A DNA stretch of 38,595 nt from Tepidanaerobacteraceae bacterium. Its GTDB lineage: Bacteria; Bacillota; Thermosediminibacteria; Thermosediminibacterales; Tepidanaerobacteraceae. The position numbers and the translations under genes were made by a program. The notes beneath the pieces were generated by a model. That model searched no databases. It saw nothing but the letters and a program-made list of their open reading frames with translations, and had not been told where the DNA came from. Location of the stretch: contig JARRBK010000014.1 in assembly GCA_029982615.1 (NCBI GenBank), forward strand, positions 1-38,595, written 5' to 3'. Shown in pieces: positions 7,574 through 16,171 of this stretch; positions within the stretch are counted from its first letter, which is position 1, and each line of letters opens with the position of its first letter.

Positions 7574-8764
7574 CTATTCCAGACCCTTGCCAGCCCAGTT
7601 GTAAAGCTTAGCCCTAGCCACATTGTAATCAAACACCGCGGATGTGTACGCAAGCTCTGCCTGCCCCAAATTTTCCATGGCGGAAAGCACATCAGCCATG
7701 GTGGCTACCTGGGATTTATACCTGAGTTCTGTTATCCTGTATGCTTCCTCTGCCGCCTCTTTTATCTTTTGGGCGGATTTCAATTTTCCTGCAGCCTCTG
7801 CTACTGCATAATGCGCCGACCTTACGGCAAGGGAAATCTGGTCTTCTGCTTCTTTTACACCTAAAACGGCTTTTTCCAGTTCTATCTTCGCCTTTCGGTA
7901 AGTAAAGGTGTTCTCCGCATAGTACTTCAGGGCGAGCTTGCAATTGAGCTCAGCCACTTCCTTCGTCTCCCTCACACTGATAACTTCCGGCCTGAGCTCC
8001 AGTGCGCTCTTTACCATTTCTTCCACATCGGGAATATCAGACGGCGTATATGCAAAAGATGTAGTAAGTTCCAAGGGAGCCGTAAGGCTGCGGCCCATCA
8101 ATTTGTTGAGATTCATTTTGGCAAGCTCCAGGTTTTTTTGGGCAGAAACCTTTCCGGCTTCAGCGCTTGATACCGCAGATTCTGCAGAAAGCAGAGAATC
8201 TTTTGTAATCATACCTTGACTGTAGCTTACCCTTGCGTTTTTTAACTGTTCATTTGCCCTCTGCAGCTGGACCTCGGCATTTTTCAGGTTGTCCTGGGCC
8301 TTCAGCATAGCAAAATACGCTTCTTCCACCTCTATTCGAAGGTTCTGCTCGTCTAAAGCCAGCTCCTTTTTTGCTATGAGTTCATTGGCTTGTTTCAGCC
8401 TGGGAGCCAGGTCTTTGACCTGCGCTCCTTCAAAACTAAAAGATGTGGATTCATAATATGGTTTAAGGATTTCCCCTTCGCGAATTTCCGCCATCCGTTT
8501 TGATTCAAATTGTGCCTCCTCAAGTTCTACCTTTGCATTTTCGTAATCCTGCCGCGAAATCTTTAAGCTTACATTGTTCAAAAGAGCAGTGTTTATGCTC
8601 TCTTCCAGCGAAAAGCTCGTCTTTGCTTCGGCGTCAGCACTGCCGGATGTGCTGCTTGCAGCTTCATCAGTAACAGCAGTTGAATCCGCAGCTTTTACAA
8701 AACCTGCCAGCATTAAAAAACATAAAGTAGCCGCCAGGAAAGATATGATTTTTCTGCTTTTCAT
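7574..8764 (-). CDS. TolC-family protein, apparently without beta-barrel strands
   Basis: 396 residues with a Sec signal peptide (KIISFLAATLCFLMLAGFVKA) and no lipobox. Long amphipathic helices with the outer-membrane-efflux pattern occur twice: FSLEESINTALLNNVSLKIS and LRIEVEEAYFAMLKAQDNLK in the first half; VEEMVKSALELRPEVISVRE and EAYRITELRYKSQVATMADV in the second. TolC proteins are trimeric exit ducts of about 470-490 residues. Here the helix-to-helix links where barrel strands should be are only about 30 residues (95-125) and 10 residues (279-289). It could therefore be a wall- or membrane-side coiled-coil partner of the pump. A ribosome site GGGAGG precedes the ATG. Confidence 0.82.
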   Translation of the reverse strand: MKSRKIISFLAATLCFLMLAGFVKAADSTAVTDEAASSTSGSADAEAKTSFSLEESINTALLNNVSLKISRQDYENAKVELEEAQFESKRMAEIREGEILKPYYESTSFSFEGAQVKDLAPRLKQANELIAKKELALDEQNLRIEVEEAYFAMLKAQDNLKNAEVQLQRANEQLKNARVSYSQGMITKDSLLSAESAVSSAEAGKVSAQKNLELAKMNLNKLMGRSLTAPLELTTSFAYTPSDIPDVEEMVKSALELRPEVISVRETKEVAELNCKLALKYYAENTFTYRKAKIELEKAVLGVKEAEDQISLAVRSAHYAVAEAAGKLKSAQKIKEAAEEAYRITELRYKSQVATMADVLSAMENLGQAELAYTSAVFDYNVARAKLYNWAGKGLE

Positions 8765-8857
8765 TTTCCGAAGCCTCCCGATTTATTATCCTTTATCCTT
8801 ATCCCTAATCGACATTTTGCCAAACAAATCTCTCAACGCGCAGCATACATCTTTTCG

Positions 8858-11800
8858 CTACGCTTTAACTGCAATTTTACCGAGTTTTTGCTTAAACGCC
8901 TTTATGCTTTTTTTCGCTCCTTTTGAAAAATCTTCAAATAGCGAGTAGAGCACGGGCACCACTACCAGGGTCAGAAGCGTTGAGACGGTCAATCCTCCCA
9001 GCACGGTCACGGCAAGGGGTGCCTCTATTTCACCGCCTTCGCCTATCCCCAGTGCAAGGGGCAGAAGGCCGAGAATTGTGGTAAGAGTTGTCATCATGAT
9101 GGGCCTCAGCCTTCTGGGACCAGCCTCCACTATGGCCTCTGTCACTGTCTTTCCCTTTGCCCGCAGCTGATTTATATAATCCACCAGCACTATGGCGTTG
9201 TTTACCGCGATGCCCGCCAGCATTATTATTCCAATGTATGCAGGCACACTGAAGGCCCTGCCTGCAATCAACAGGCCGAACACCACACCTGTGGTGCAGA
9301 ACGGAATTGCAAACATTATGGTGAATGGATGCAGAAGCGATTCAAACTGCGCTGCCATCACCGCATACACGAGAAATACGGAAAGCAGCAACGCCTGGAA
9401 TAAACCCGAAAAGGATTCGGTCATCTCTTTATTCTGGCCTTCAAAACTTATGCTGTATCCTTCGGGCAGATTGATTGATGATACTGCGGACCTGATGCCG
9501 TTTATCACATCACCCAGGCTTCTTTTGTAAATATCCGATGTCACGTATACTGTGCGCTGTTGGTCTTCCCTATATATGTTATTTAGGCCTTCAGTTACCG
9601 TAAATGTGGCTATATTTCTGAGCGGCACATCGACGCCTGAAGGAGACTGCAGGGTCATCCCCTCCAGGTCCTCCAGGGTTTTTCTCGAAAGTTCATCCAG
9701 CTGCACATTCACTTCCACTTCTGTGCCTGCCACGCGGTATTTGGTGGCTTCCACCCCATTTATGGCGCTTCTCACCACCTGCGCCACCTGACTTGCATCC
9801 AGGCCGTAATATGAAGCCCTGTCCTTATCAACCTTAATCCTGACTTCGGGCCTTCCCTCGTCGATGGAAGTCTCCACATCCCTGGTGCCCGGCACTTTTC
9901 TGACAGCGGATTCGATTTTTTTTGAAATCTCCTCCAGCACTGTCAAATCGTCGCCCTTCACGGCTACCTGCACCGGCTTGCTGCTTCCCGAAACAGAAGA
10001 GGTGGCCTGACTCATCATGGTAGAACTGGTCACATCGATTTTTGCTCCCGGCACTTCTCCTATTTTTTCCCTAATTTCTTCCGCCACATCCTTTGTGGAC
10101 CTCTTTCTTTCAGCAAGCGGCACCAGGCGCACATCCATGCTGGCTTTTTCCCCAGTGCCCGATGTACCAAGGAATGCGCTCTTAGTATCGGTCCCAACCT
10201 GCGATGAATACATCTCCACTTCAGGTATGGAAGCCACAATGCGTTCTATGGATTTTACCAGCTCATTGGTCTTTTCCACTTTCGTGCCTATGGGGTATTC
10301 CACACTTATTGATATCCTGCCTTCATCCGTTTCAGGGAAAAACTCCGTGCCCACCAGGGGAATTGCCATCACGCTTATAGCCATGAGCCCCACAATGGTA
10401 AGTATTACGGCTTTCCTGTGCCTCAAAGCCCACGAAAGAAGCTTTCCATATTTTGCTTCTACACTGCCGTAAATCCCTTCCATGCCATTGAATATTCTGG
10501 CGAGGAAATTCTGTTTTTTCTCCTCTGTAGCGGTTACTTTTATCAGGCGGGAACCCAGCAAAGGGACTATTGTAATTGCCACAACAAGAGACGCCAGTAG
10601 GGAAAATGTAATGACGAGGCTCATTTCCTTGAATAATATCCCGGCAATACCTTTTACAAAAACTATAGGCAAGAACACGGCCACCGTCGTCAGCGTGGAA
10701 GCCGCAATGGCCATAGTAACTTCTCCGGCCCCCGCAGTGGCTGCCTCCAGGCTATTTTCTCCCAGGTTTCGGTGATAATAAATGTTTTCGAGCACCACTA
10801 TGGAACTGTCCACCAGCATGCCAATTCCAAGGGCAAGGCCTCCGAGAGATATGAGGTTTAAAGTGATGCCGGAAAAATACATGGCCACAAATGTGGCAAC
10901 GATAGAAATCGGTATGGATATGGCTATAACCATAGTGGATCGAAGATTGTGTAAAAAAAGATAAAGGATGATTACCGCTAGCACACCACCGGTAATGGCG
11001 TTTGACTTCACGCTGTTAATGGCCCATTTTATAAAATCAGACTGATCCAGTATTTGATAAAGCTCCATGCCTTTCGGAAGCTCTTTTTGAATCTCATCCA
11101 GCTCTTTTTTCACGCCGTCGGCCACTGCTACAGTGTTGGCGTCGCTGGATTTTTGTATGAGTATCCTCAAACCTTCATGATCATTTATTCTGGAATAAGT
11201 TTTTTTATCTGGCGTGGCATCCTCCACCTCAGCCAGATCCCCCAGCCTAATGACCGCTCCCTGTCTGTTGGCCACCGGCAGTTTCCTTATTTCATCTATG
11301 CTTTCGAACTGTCCCACGGTTCTCACCATGAGCTCACGACCGCCGTAATCCACAGTGCCGCCGGGCAGATTGAGGTTGTTTGCCGCAAGCGCCTGTATAA
11401 CCTGGGTGATCCCTATGCCGTAGCCGTTCATCTTCTGGGGCGAAAGAAGCACCCTTATCTGGCGCTCATCACCGCCCACTATCTGAACGCTGGCGACCCC
11501 TTCTATTCTCTCGAGCCTTTTTTCTATCAAATCTTCTGCCACCTGCTTCATCAAAAGCGGGTCTCTGTCGCTGGTCATGCCATAAATAAGCACCGGCACC
11601 ATGGAGGGGTCGAATTTTATCACCAGCGGGTCATCTGCATCATCCGGAAGGCTGCCTTTCACCATATCAACTTTTTCTCTAATGTCATTCACCGCAGTGT
11701 CAATATCCGTTCCCCAGTTGAAAGTTGCCGTTATCATGGAAACATTGGCTTCACTTGATGAAGAAATGTCTTTTATGTTTTCCACTCCGGCTATTTGTTT

Positions 11801-12004
11801 TTCAATGGGCTTTGTAACCAAATCCTCGATTTCTTCGGAATTGGCCCCTGGGTAAGATGTTACTATAATTGCAGCCGGCAAGTTAATGTCGGGCAATAAA
11901 TCCACCTGCATATTGTTCAATGAAACAATCCCAAGGATAAGGATGACAAGCACTGCCATGAATGCTGCCACAGGCCTTTTTATAACCGTTTCAGTAATTT
12001 TCAT
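8858..12004 (-). CDS. RND-family efflux transporter (AcrB/SwrC-like inner membrane pump)
   Basis: 1048 residues with the duplicated RND layout: TM1 (VAAFMAVLVILILGIVSL), a large extracytoplasmic loop, TM2-TM6 around residues 335-480, a second large loop, and TM8-TM12. TM4 has GMLVDSSIVVLEN with D399 kept and Ser in place of the second AcrB Asp. TM10 reads GIAVNNAIVLVDYINQLR, so the AcrB lysine is replaced by Asn. This pattern fits the SwrC/HAE-like branch. It would export hydrophobic compounds or lipids using ion gradients. It is 12 bases downstream of the adaptor gene and has a GGGGTGA ribosome site. Confidence 0.93.
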   Translation of the reverse strand: MKITETVIKRPVAAFMAVLVILILGIVSLNNMQVDLLPDINLPAAIIVTSYPGANSEEIEDLVTKPIEKQIAGVENIKDISSSSEANVSMITATFNWGTDIDTAVNDIREKVDMVKGSLPDDADDPLVIKFDPSMVPVLIYGMTSDRDPLLMKQVAEDLIEKRLERIEGVASVQIVGGDERQIRVLLSPQKMNGYGIGITQVIQALAANNLNLPGGTVDYGGRELMVRTVGQFESIDEIRKLPVANRQGAVIRLGDLAEVEDATPDKKTYSRINDHEGLRILIQKSSDANTVAVADGVKKELDEIQKELPKGMELYQILDQSDFIKWAINSVKSNAITGGVLAVIILYLFLHNLRSTMVIAISIPISIVATFVAMYFSGITLNLISLGGLALGIGMLVDSSIVVLENIYYHRNLGENSLEAATAGAGEVTMAIAASTLTTVAVFLPIVFVKGIAGILFKEMSLVITFSLLASLVVAITIVPLLGSRLIKVTATEEKKQNFLARIFNGMEGIYGSVEAKYGKLLSWALRHRKAVILTIVGLMAISVMAIPLVGTEFFPETDEGRISISVEYPIGTKVEKTNELVKSIERIVASIPEVEMYSSQVGTDTKSAFLGTSGTGEKASMDVRLVPLAERKRSTKDVAEEIREKIGEVPGAKIDVTSSTMMSQATSSVSGSSKPVQVAVKGDDLTVLEEISKKIESAVRKVPGTRDVETSIDEGRPEVRIKVDKDRASYYGLDASQVAQVVRSAINGVEATKYRVAGTEVEVNVQLDELSRKTLEDLEGMTLQSPSGVDVPLRNIATFTVTEGLNNIYREDQQRTVYVTSDIYKRSLGDVINGIRSAVSSINLPEGYSISFEGQNKEMTESFSGLFQALLLSVFLVYAVMAAQFESLLHPFTIMFAIPFCTTGVVFGLLIAGRAFSVPAYIGIIMLAGIAVNNAIVLVDYINQLRAKGKTVTEAIVEAGPRRLRPIMMTTLTTILGLLPLALGIGEGGEIEAPLAVTVLGGLTVSTLLTLVVVPVLYSLFEDFSKGAKKSIKAFKQKLGKIAVKA

Positions 12005-12016
12005 GATTTCACCCCA

Positions 12017-13261
12017 TCACTGGATTATTTTAACCGAAACACCTTCTGCCAGCATGTTCTGACCGCTGATTACCACTTCTTCTCCTTCAGTAAGCCCTTT
12101 TGTGACTTCCACCGCGTCTTTGCTTGTCACTCCCAGTTTTACAAGTCGTTCTTCGGCTTTTCCATTCTTCACAACATACACCACATTGCCCTGCTTCTTT
12201 ATTACAACCGCATCTTTGGGAATGGTTATGGCATTTTGTTTTACACCCCTTACCACATCCACACTGGCAAACATTCCCGGTTTTAACCTGCGATCCTTGT
12301 TTTCGATATCTATTTTCACCTGAAAAAGCCTGCTGGAACTGGATGCAGGGGAAACTATGCTTATTTTGCTTTTTATCTTGCCTTTATCCCCCAGAGCATC
12401 TACATTCACCGTTGCTTCCTGGCCGTCTTTTAATTTGTTTATATCCTCTTCCGGCACATTTATGACAACCTTGATTCTATCAATATTCACCACAGCTCCC
12501 AGAGCAACTCCTGCCTGGCACATTTCTCCCGGCTCTATCTGTTTAGAAGAAATCATGCCCGATACAGGCGCCTTTATTACCGAATTTTCGATGTTGGTTT
12601 TAATAAGGTCCACTGCAGCCTGGGCCTGTGCCACCTGAGCTTTTAAGGCATCTATGCTTTTGGGCAGGCTCTGCTTTATCAGAGCTAGCTGTTCTTTGGC
12701 GTTTTCATACTGGCTTTTCGCCACGGTATACTTCAACTCCGCACCGTCAAATGCCTGCTTTGAAACGGCATCGGCTTCATAGAGCGCCTTCGTGCGCTCA
12801 TAATCCGCTTTAACATTTGCATAATTTGCTTCTGCCTGCTCCAGGGCTGCTTTTGCCTGCTCCAGCTGCTGCGCAAGGCCTGATTCGCTGGCAGAAAGAT
12901 TTGCTTTAGCCGACGCCAGAGCCGCCTCTGCCTGGGAAAGCTGGTCATATAGCTCATCGGTTTCGAGCGTAACAAGCGTGTCCCCTTGATTCACATAATC
13001 GCCTATGTCAAAATTTACTTCCTTTACCCTTCCCGATATCTTGCTCACTATCTTTACCTCGTCTCCGGCCTCAATCTGCCCTGTAAAAGTCGCTATATCT
13101 TCTATGCCGGTTCTGGCGACTTTCATCACTTTAACCGGCACCGCAGATTCCTCTTTGGTTTCCTCCTTTTTCTTCGAGCACCCCGCCATAAGGATTGTTG
13201 ATGCTCCAAAGAAAAACAGCAATAGCAAAGCTATAACTCTGTTTTTTCGGCATGACTTCAT
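12017..13261 (-). CDS. RND efflux adaptor (membrane fusion) lipoprotein
   Basis: 414 residues. The signal peptide ends in the lipobox LMAGC (lipidated C28). The lipoyl half-motif GDYVNQGDTLVTLETDELYD is followed by a coiled-coil hairpin rich in QAEAALASAKANLSASES-type heptads (about residues 110-220), then the second lipoyl half IKAPVSGMISSKQIEPGEMC, a beta-barrel domain and a membrane-proximal end (GQNMLAEGVSVKIIQ). It links the pump to its outer partner. It is the first gene of the operon, with GGGGTGA before the ATG. Candidate regulatory sites occupy the 470 bases upstream. Confidence 0.93.
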   Translation of the reverse strand: MKSCRKNRVIALLLLFFFGASTILMAGCSKKKEETKEESAVPVKVMKVARTGIEDIATFTGQIEAGDEVKIVSKISGRVKEVNFDIGDYVNQGDTLVTLETDELYDQLSQAEAALASAKANLSASESGLAQQLEQAKAALEQAEANYANVKADYERTKALYEADAVSKQAFDGAELKYTVAKSQYENAKEQLALIKQSLPKSIDALKAQVAQAQAAVDLIKTNIENSVIKAPVSGMISSKQIEPGEMCQAGVALGAVVNIDRIKVVINVPEEDINKLKDGQEATVNVDALGDKGKIKSKISIVSPASSSSRLFQVKIDIENKDRRLKPGMFASVDVVRGVKQNAITIPKDAVVIKKQGNVVYVVKNGKAEERLVKLGVTSKDAVEVTKGLTEGEEVVISGQNMLAEGVSVKIIQ

Positions 13262-13392
13262 GCAAATTCACCCCTTTTACTTTTTGCCGGCATCTGTCAT
13301 CATAAACTGATACCCAAATCTAAACTACAAACCTCACAACTTCTTAATTTATAAACCGCAATCTTATCTGCAACTTATTGAAAACAGAAACT

Positions 13393-13428
13393 TTTTAGAA
13401 TAGTACTGACCGTTCGGTCAATTTGACC
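13393..13428 (-). promoter_or_regulatory. TetR-type operator overlapping a proximal promoter of the efflux operon
   Basis: TGACCGTTCGGTCA (13407-13420) is a palindrome with six-base arms. It overlaps a second palindrome GGTCAATTTGACC (13416-13428), so three GGTCA half-sites are phased here. A weak promoter on the minus strand (-35 TTGACC at 13416-13421, -10 CTAAAA at 13393-13398, 17-base spacer) would be covered by the operator. The likely binder is the TetR encoded at 6969-7547. Confidence 0.6.
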
Positions 13429-13590
13429 CCTTAAAAAAAATCCCTCCTTTATATCCCTATATCCCTTTTTTGATTTCTCAAATCAAAAAGCTGTTATTGC
13501 AGAAATTAGGCCGAGTGATATACACCCCCCGCTTTGCCTCACTATCAATGTCAATCGCTGCAGTATGTGAAGGGATAAAATATAATATTT

Positions 13591-13604
13591 AGTGAGCACT
13601 CACT
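13591..13604. promoter_or_regulatory. AGTGA-N4-TCACT operator at the distal efflux promoter
   Basis: AGTGAGCACTCACT has six-base palindromic arms and begins five bases downstream of the -10 at 13610-13615. The same pattern occurs at the S-layer, small-ORF and second TetR promoters (19923, 20046, 20125, 21033). Confidence 0.6.
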
Positions 13605-13609
13605 TATTT

Positions 13610-13638
13610 ATTATAATCATTTAAACGTATTAAGTCAA
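13610..13638 (-). promoter_or_regulatory. Distal promoter of the efflux operon
   Basis: Minus-strand -35 TTGACT (13633-13638) and -10 TATAAT (13610-13615) with a 17-base spacer. It gives a leader of about 340 bases before the adaptor gene. Other than the two operators and an A/T hairpin at 13468-13492, I see no gene in 13262-13609. Confidence 0.72.
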
Positions 13639-13649
13639 TTCCTGGCATA

Positions 13650-13686
13650 CAAAAAACCTTCTGCTATTCCCTCGATAACAGAAGGT
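13650..13686 (-). terminator. Rho-independent terminator after the decayed nuclease gene
   Basis: Arms ACCTTCTG (13656-13663) and CAGAAGGT (13679-13686), followed on the minus strand by a T-run (the A-run at 13651-13656). It insulates the distal efflux promoter, which begins 12 bases further on. Confidence 0.75.
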
Positions 13687-13734
13687 GTCTTAATTTTCAA
13701 TAAGTAACTAAGTGAGTGTCTTGCATTATTTCGC

Positions 13735-14200
13735 TTACATTTTTTTGTATACTTCATCTATCGAATTGCTTTTGATTACTGCTATAAGAAGGGTATCCAG
13801 CTTCTTTTCATCATTTATGCTTGTTATCTTATCTTTCAACTCATCGGGTATTGTTTCAAACTTGGCCTTTATGGCATCAAGTATTGACTCCTGTGCCTTT
13901 CTTATTCTGCCTTCTATTCTGCCTTCTATCCTGCCTTCCTCAATCAATGCCGCACCTATTCTGGTCATCCTGACCACCTCCTTCAGTCTATCTATATATT
14001 CTTTTCTCACATAAAAAAATACCTCCTGCTGCTTTTTATGATGACAGGGGGTGTTTCGTGAGCACAGTTTATATAAGTATGATTCTTCCAGTTTAAGCAT
14101 CCTTAACACCTCTTCTTCAAAAGCTCTTTTTACTTCCTGTTGGTCAAACATCAAGCCCGAGAAAATGCCCGCATAAAATGCTATCTTTTTGATTTTGTCT
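13735..14200 (-). pseudogene. Truncated Rpn-type nuclease/transposase-like gene
   Basis: The remaining open frame (to 14154) encodes 139 residues beginning MMFDQQEVKRAFEE and ending in a helical tail with IEEGRIEGRIEGRIRKAQES. The stretch 14085-14190 is nearly identical to 15515-15625 inside the intact Rpn-type gene, including bases upstream of the present start, so the N-terminal nuclease domain has been lost. The middle (CSRNTPCHHKKQQEVFFYV) does not match the paralogue, and the C-terminal part belongs to a different Rpn subtype. It is best read as a mosaic relic; the intact copy is at 15257-16171. Confidence 0.75.
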
Positions 14201-14247
14201 ATAATATATCGTGCACCAAGTTCTCAGGTTATTCTATTTATAAAAAT

Positions 14248-14285
14248 GCGACATCGAAGAACTGTCCCTGTGTCGCTAATGTCGC
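14248..14285. repeat. Dispersed palindromic repeat, GCGACA family, copy 1
   Basis: Starts GCGACATCGAAGAACTGTCC and ends GTCGC, so its ends are inverted. Core GAACxGTCCC is shared with copies at 15217 and 16349 and with the TGAGTCA family elsewhere. It lies between the decayed nuclease gene and the hemolysin III-family gene. Confidence 0.7.
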
Positions 14286-14296
14286 GGTGCAAAAGG

Positions 14297-14941
14297 TTAG
14301 GGGATATATTTGTAAATCAACCAGAAATGGCAGAAGCTCCCTGCCAATATAAAGAGATGAAAGATTCCGTGAAAGCCAACAGTTCTAGGTAAAAAGTCGG
14401 GTTTTTTCACCCCATAGATTAATCCCCCTATGCTATAAAAAATCCCCCCGCCCAATAACCATTTAAAACCTGAAAAAGTAATGGAAGGTATCAGAGAAGG
14501 AGTAGTAATTATTATCAGCCACCCCATCAATGTGTAAATTAATGAGGATAACCACCGGGGTTTGTTTAACCAAAATCCTGTAGAGATGATACCCGCCATG
14601 GCAAGGCTCCAAATGCTGACAAGCAGAATCCAGCCGGGATATATCCATAGAGAAATGAGGCATAAAGGTGTGTAAGTGCCGGCAATCAATATATAAATCA
14701 TTATATGGTCTATATACCTTAATATTTTTGTTGCTTTTTCTGAAACACTCAAAAGATGATATATGGCACTGGCTGTATAGAGTAAAACAAGGCTTGAGCC
14801 ATAGATAGCAAAAGAAACCACGTAACGAGTGCTTCTTATTGCCAAAGCTCGTTGGATAAGTATGCCTAATCCCCCAACTGATATTAAAGCGCCGAATAAA
14901 TGGGTCAAGCCATTAAATGGTTCCCTCATCTCAAAAATCAT
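14297..14941 (-). CDS. Hemolysin III/PAQR-family integral membrane protein
   Basis: 214 residues with seven predicted membrane helices. Family motifs are visible: EPFNGLTHLFGALISVGG (first His), TASAIYHLLS with the Ser and His of the metal site, DHIMIYILIAGTYTP, and the C-terminal FHGIFHLFILAGSFCHFWLI with two His. These residues make the zinc site of PAQR hydrolase-like proteins. Its role in bacteria (membrane homeostasis, sometimes pore-related) is unsettled. It starts six bases after GGAGG. It is bounded by repeat copies on both sides, suggesting an accessory insertion. Confidence 0.92.
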   Translation of the reverse strand: MIFEMREPFNGLTHLFGALISVGGLGILIQRALAIRSTRYVVSFAIYGSSLVLLYTASAIYHLLSVSEKATKILRYIDHIMIYILIAGTYTPLCLISLWIYPGWILLVSIWSLAMAGIISTGFWLNKPRWLSSLIYTLMGWLIIITTPSLIPSITFSGFKWLLGGGIFYSIGGLIYGVKKPDFLPRTVGFHGIFHLFILAGSFCHFWLIYKYIP

Positions 14942-15009
14942 AGTGTTCCTCCATCTTGTATGAAGTTTATCTTGCGATAGCCCGGCGGAAAAAATTTCAT
15001 TCCAATCAA

Positions 15010-15057
15010 TGAAAAATAAACACTTGAGCTCAATATAGCAATTCTCTGTCTCAAGTG
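15010..15057 (-). terminator. Possible terminator upstream of hemolysin III gene
   Basis: Arms CACTTGAG (15021-15028) and CTCAAGTG (15050-15057) with a 21-base loop, followed on the minus strand by TTTATTTTTC. It would end transcripts coming from the Rpn-type gene. Confidence 0.5.
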
Positions 15058-15087
15058 CCTTTGGTGAAAAAGCTGTCCAAATTAATT

Positions 15088-15197
15088 GTTGATTTAGATG
15101 TAGAAAGTTGCTTTATGAATTCATGAGCGGAAATAGCATGGCTTTCAGGCGCATTCGGTCCTCTCCGGCACCCAACCGAGTTTATACATCTAAATCA
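15088..15197. repeat. 110-bp element bounded by perfect 13-bp inverted repeats
   Basis: TGATTTAGATGTA (15088-15100) and TACATCTAAATCA (15185-15197) are exact inverted repeats. Inside is a G+C-richer part with a hairpin whose arms are TCGGT and ACCGA. No protein is encoded. It could be a miniature mobile element or a structured RNA closed by a terminal stem. Confidence 0.55.
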
Positions 15198-15216
15198 TTG
15201 CTGGAAATGCAAAATT

Positions 15217-15250
15217 GCGACATTGATGAACCGTCCCTGTGTCGTGTCGC
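15217..15250. repeat. Dispersed palindromic repeat, GCGACA family, copy 2
   Basis: Starts GCGACATTGATGAACCGTCC and ends GTGTCGTGTCGC. It lies immediately 3' of the Rpn-type gene. Confidence 0.72.
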
Positions 15251-15256
15251 ATGGTT

Positions 15257-16171
15257 TTAGCAGTATTTATCCAAATCTTCAAGGCTTTCTATGGCAAATA
15301 TGTCATCTAGTATTTTGTCAAGCGTTTCTCTTGGCGCCTTCCGTATCCTTTCTTCTTTTTCTTTCGGCAATGCCCCGAGTTTCTTTCTCAGAAGTCTTAT
15401 GGCCGTGTCCGCTTTGCCCTCTTTTAAGCCTTTCTCCATTCCTTCTGTCAAGCCTTTCTTCATTCCTTCTGTCAATCCCTTCTTCTTGCCTTCTTCAAGT
15501 ATCAGTTTGTAGAAGGATGATTCTTCCAGTTTAAGCATCCTTAACACCTCCTCAAAGGCTCTTTTTACTTCCTGTTGGTCAAACATCAGGCCCGAGAAAA
15601 TGCCCGCATAAAATGCTATGTCTTTCTTTTTGTTTGTGTCTATCGGTGCTTTTAGTATCTTGTCGGCACATTCTTTTATGTATCTTTCCCCCTGTTCTTG
15701 TCTTTTATTTCTGTCTACAAGGGGCAGTATGGAGTACAGTTCGTAGTTTTTTGTGCTTATTATTTCTTCTGTCTTTATTTTCCCCAGGTCTATCAGTTTG
15801 TACCTGTAGTCAAGCCTGTTTGTTTCTCCATGTTCGTATGTCAGTTCTTGTTTTATTTGCGGCTCTTTTTTACCCATGTATATTATTATTTGATATGGGA
15901 ATAGTTGGTGTTTTTCTATGATTTCCAGGCAGTACCTCAGCATCCTGTATGGCAGTCTTTTGTCTTGGTTTGTTTGAAATTCTATATGTACTGCTATGTC
16001 GCCTTTTTCTGTCTGGCATTTGAATATCATGTCGCTTTGTCTTTTTTCAACTGTTGTGAATTCCAGGCTGAGTTCTTCTATTTTTTTCAGTTTCATTTTC
16101 AGTATGTATTCTATTATGTCGTCTGCTAGGCTTGAGAATATGTGTTTTATTGTTATGTCGTATCGGCCCAA
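15257..16171 (-). CDS. Rpn-family (PD-(D/E)XK) recombination-promoting nuclease/putative transposase
   Basis: 304 residues. It starts like the family (GRYDITIKHIFSSLADDIIE); the core DMIFKCQTEKGDIAVHIEFQ contains D...HIEFQ, matching the D...(D/E)xK-like nuclease motif, followed by RMLRYCLEIIEKHQLFPYQI. The tail has tandem GMKKGLTEG-type repeats (about residues 228-252), common in this family, and a helical end. Rpn proteins are DNA endonucleases that promote recombination without recA and occur near mobile elements. TTG start after GAGGTGA. Its base composition looks distinct, T/G-rich on the plus strand, consistent with transfer. Repeat copies flank it at both ends. Confidence 0.87.
   Translation of the reverse strand: MGRYDITIKHIFSSLADDIIEYILKMKLKKIEELSLEFTTVEKRQSDMIFKCQTEKGDIAVHIEFQTNQDKRLPYRMLRYCLEIIEKHQLFPYQIIIYMGKKEPQIKQELTYEHGETNRLDYRYKLIDLGKIKTEEIISTKNYELYSILPLVDRNKRQEQGERYIKECADKILKAPIDTNKKKDIAFYAGIFSGLMFDQQEVKRAFEEVLRMLKLEESSFYKLILEEGKKKGLTEGMKKGLTEGMEKGLKEGKADTAIRLLRKKLGALPKEKEERIRKAPRETLDKILDDIFAIESLEDLDKYC

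Noticed and set aside
11054..11758. Plus-strand frame of 234 codons opposite the RND pump
   Set aside because: A shadow of the RND gene, with no ribosome site and no family resemblance.
15088..15197. Known riboswitch (cobalamin, THF or c-di-GMP)
   Set aside because: I compared the core by eye with what I remember of these consensus sequences and found no convincing match; there is no matching downstream gene.
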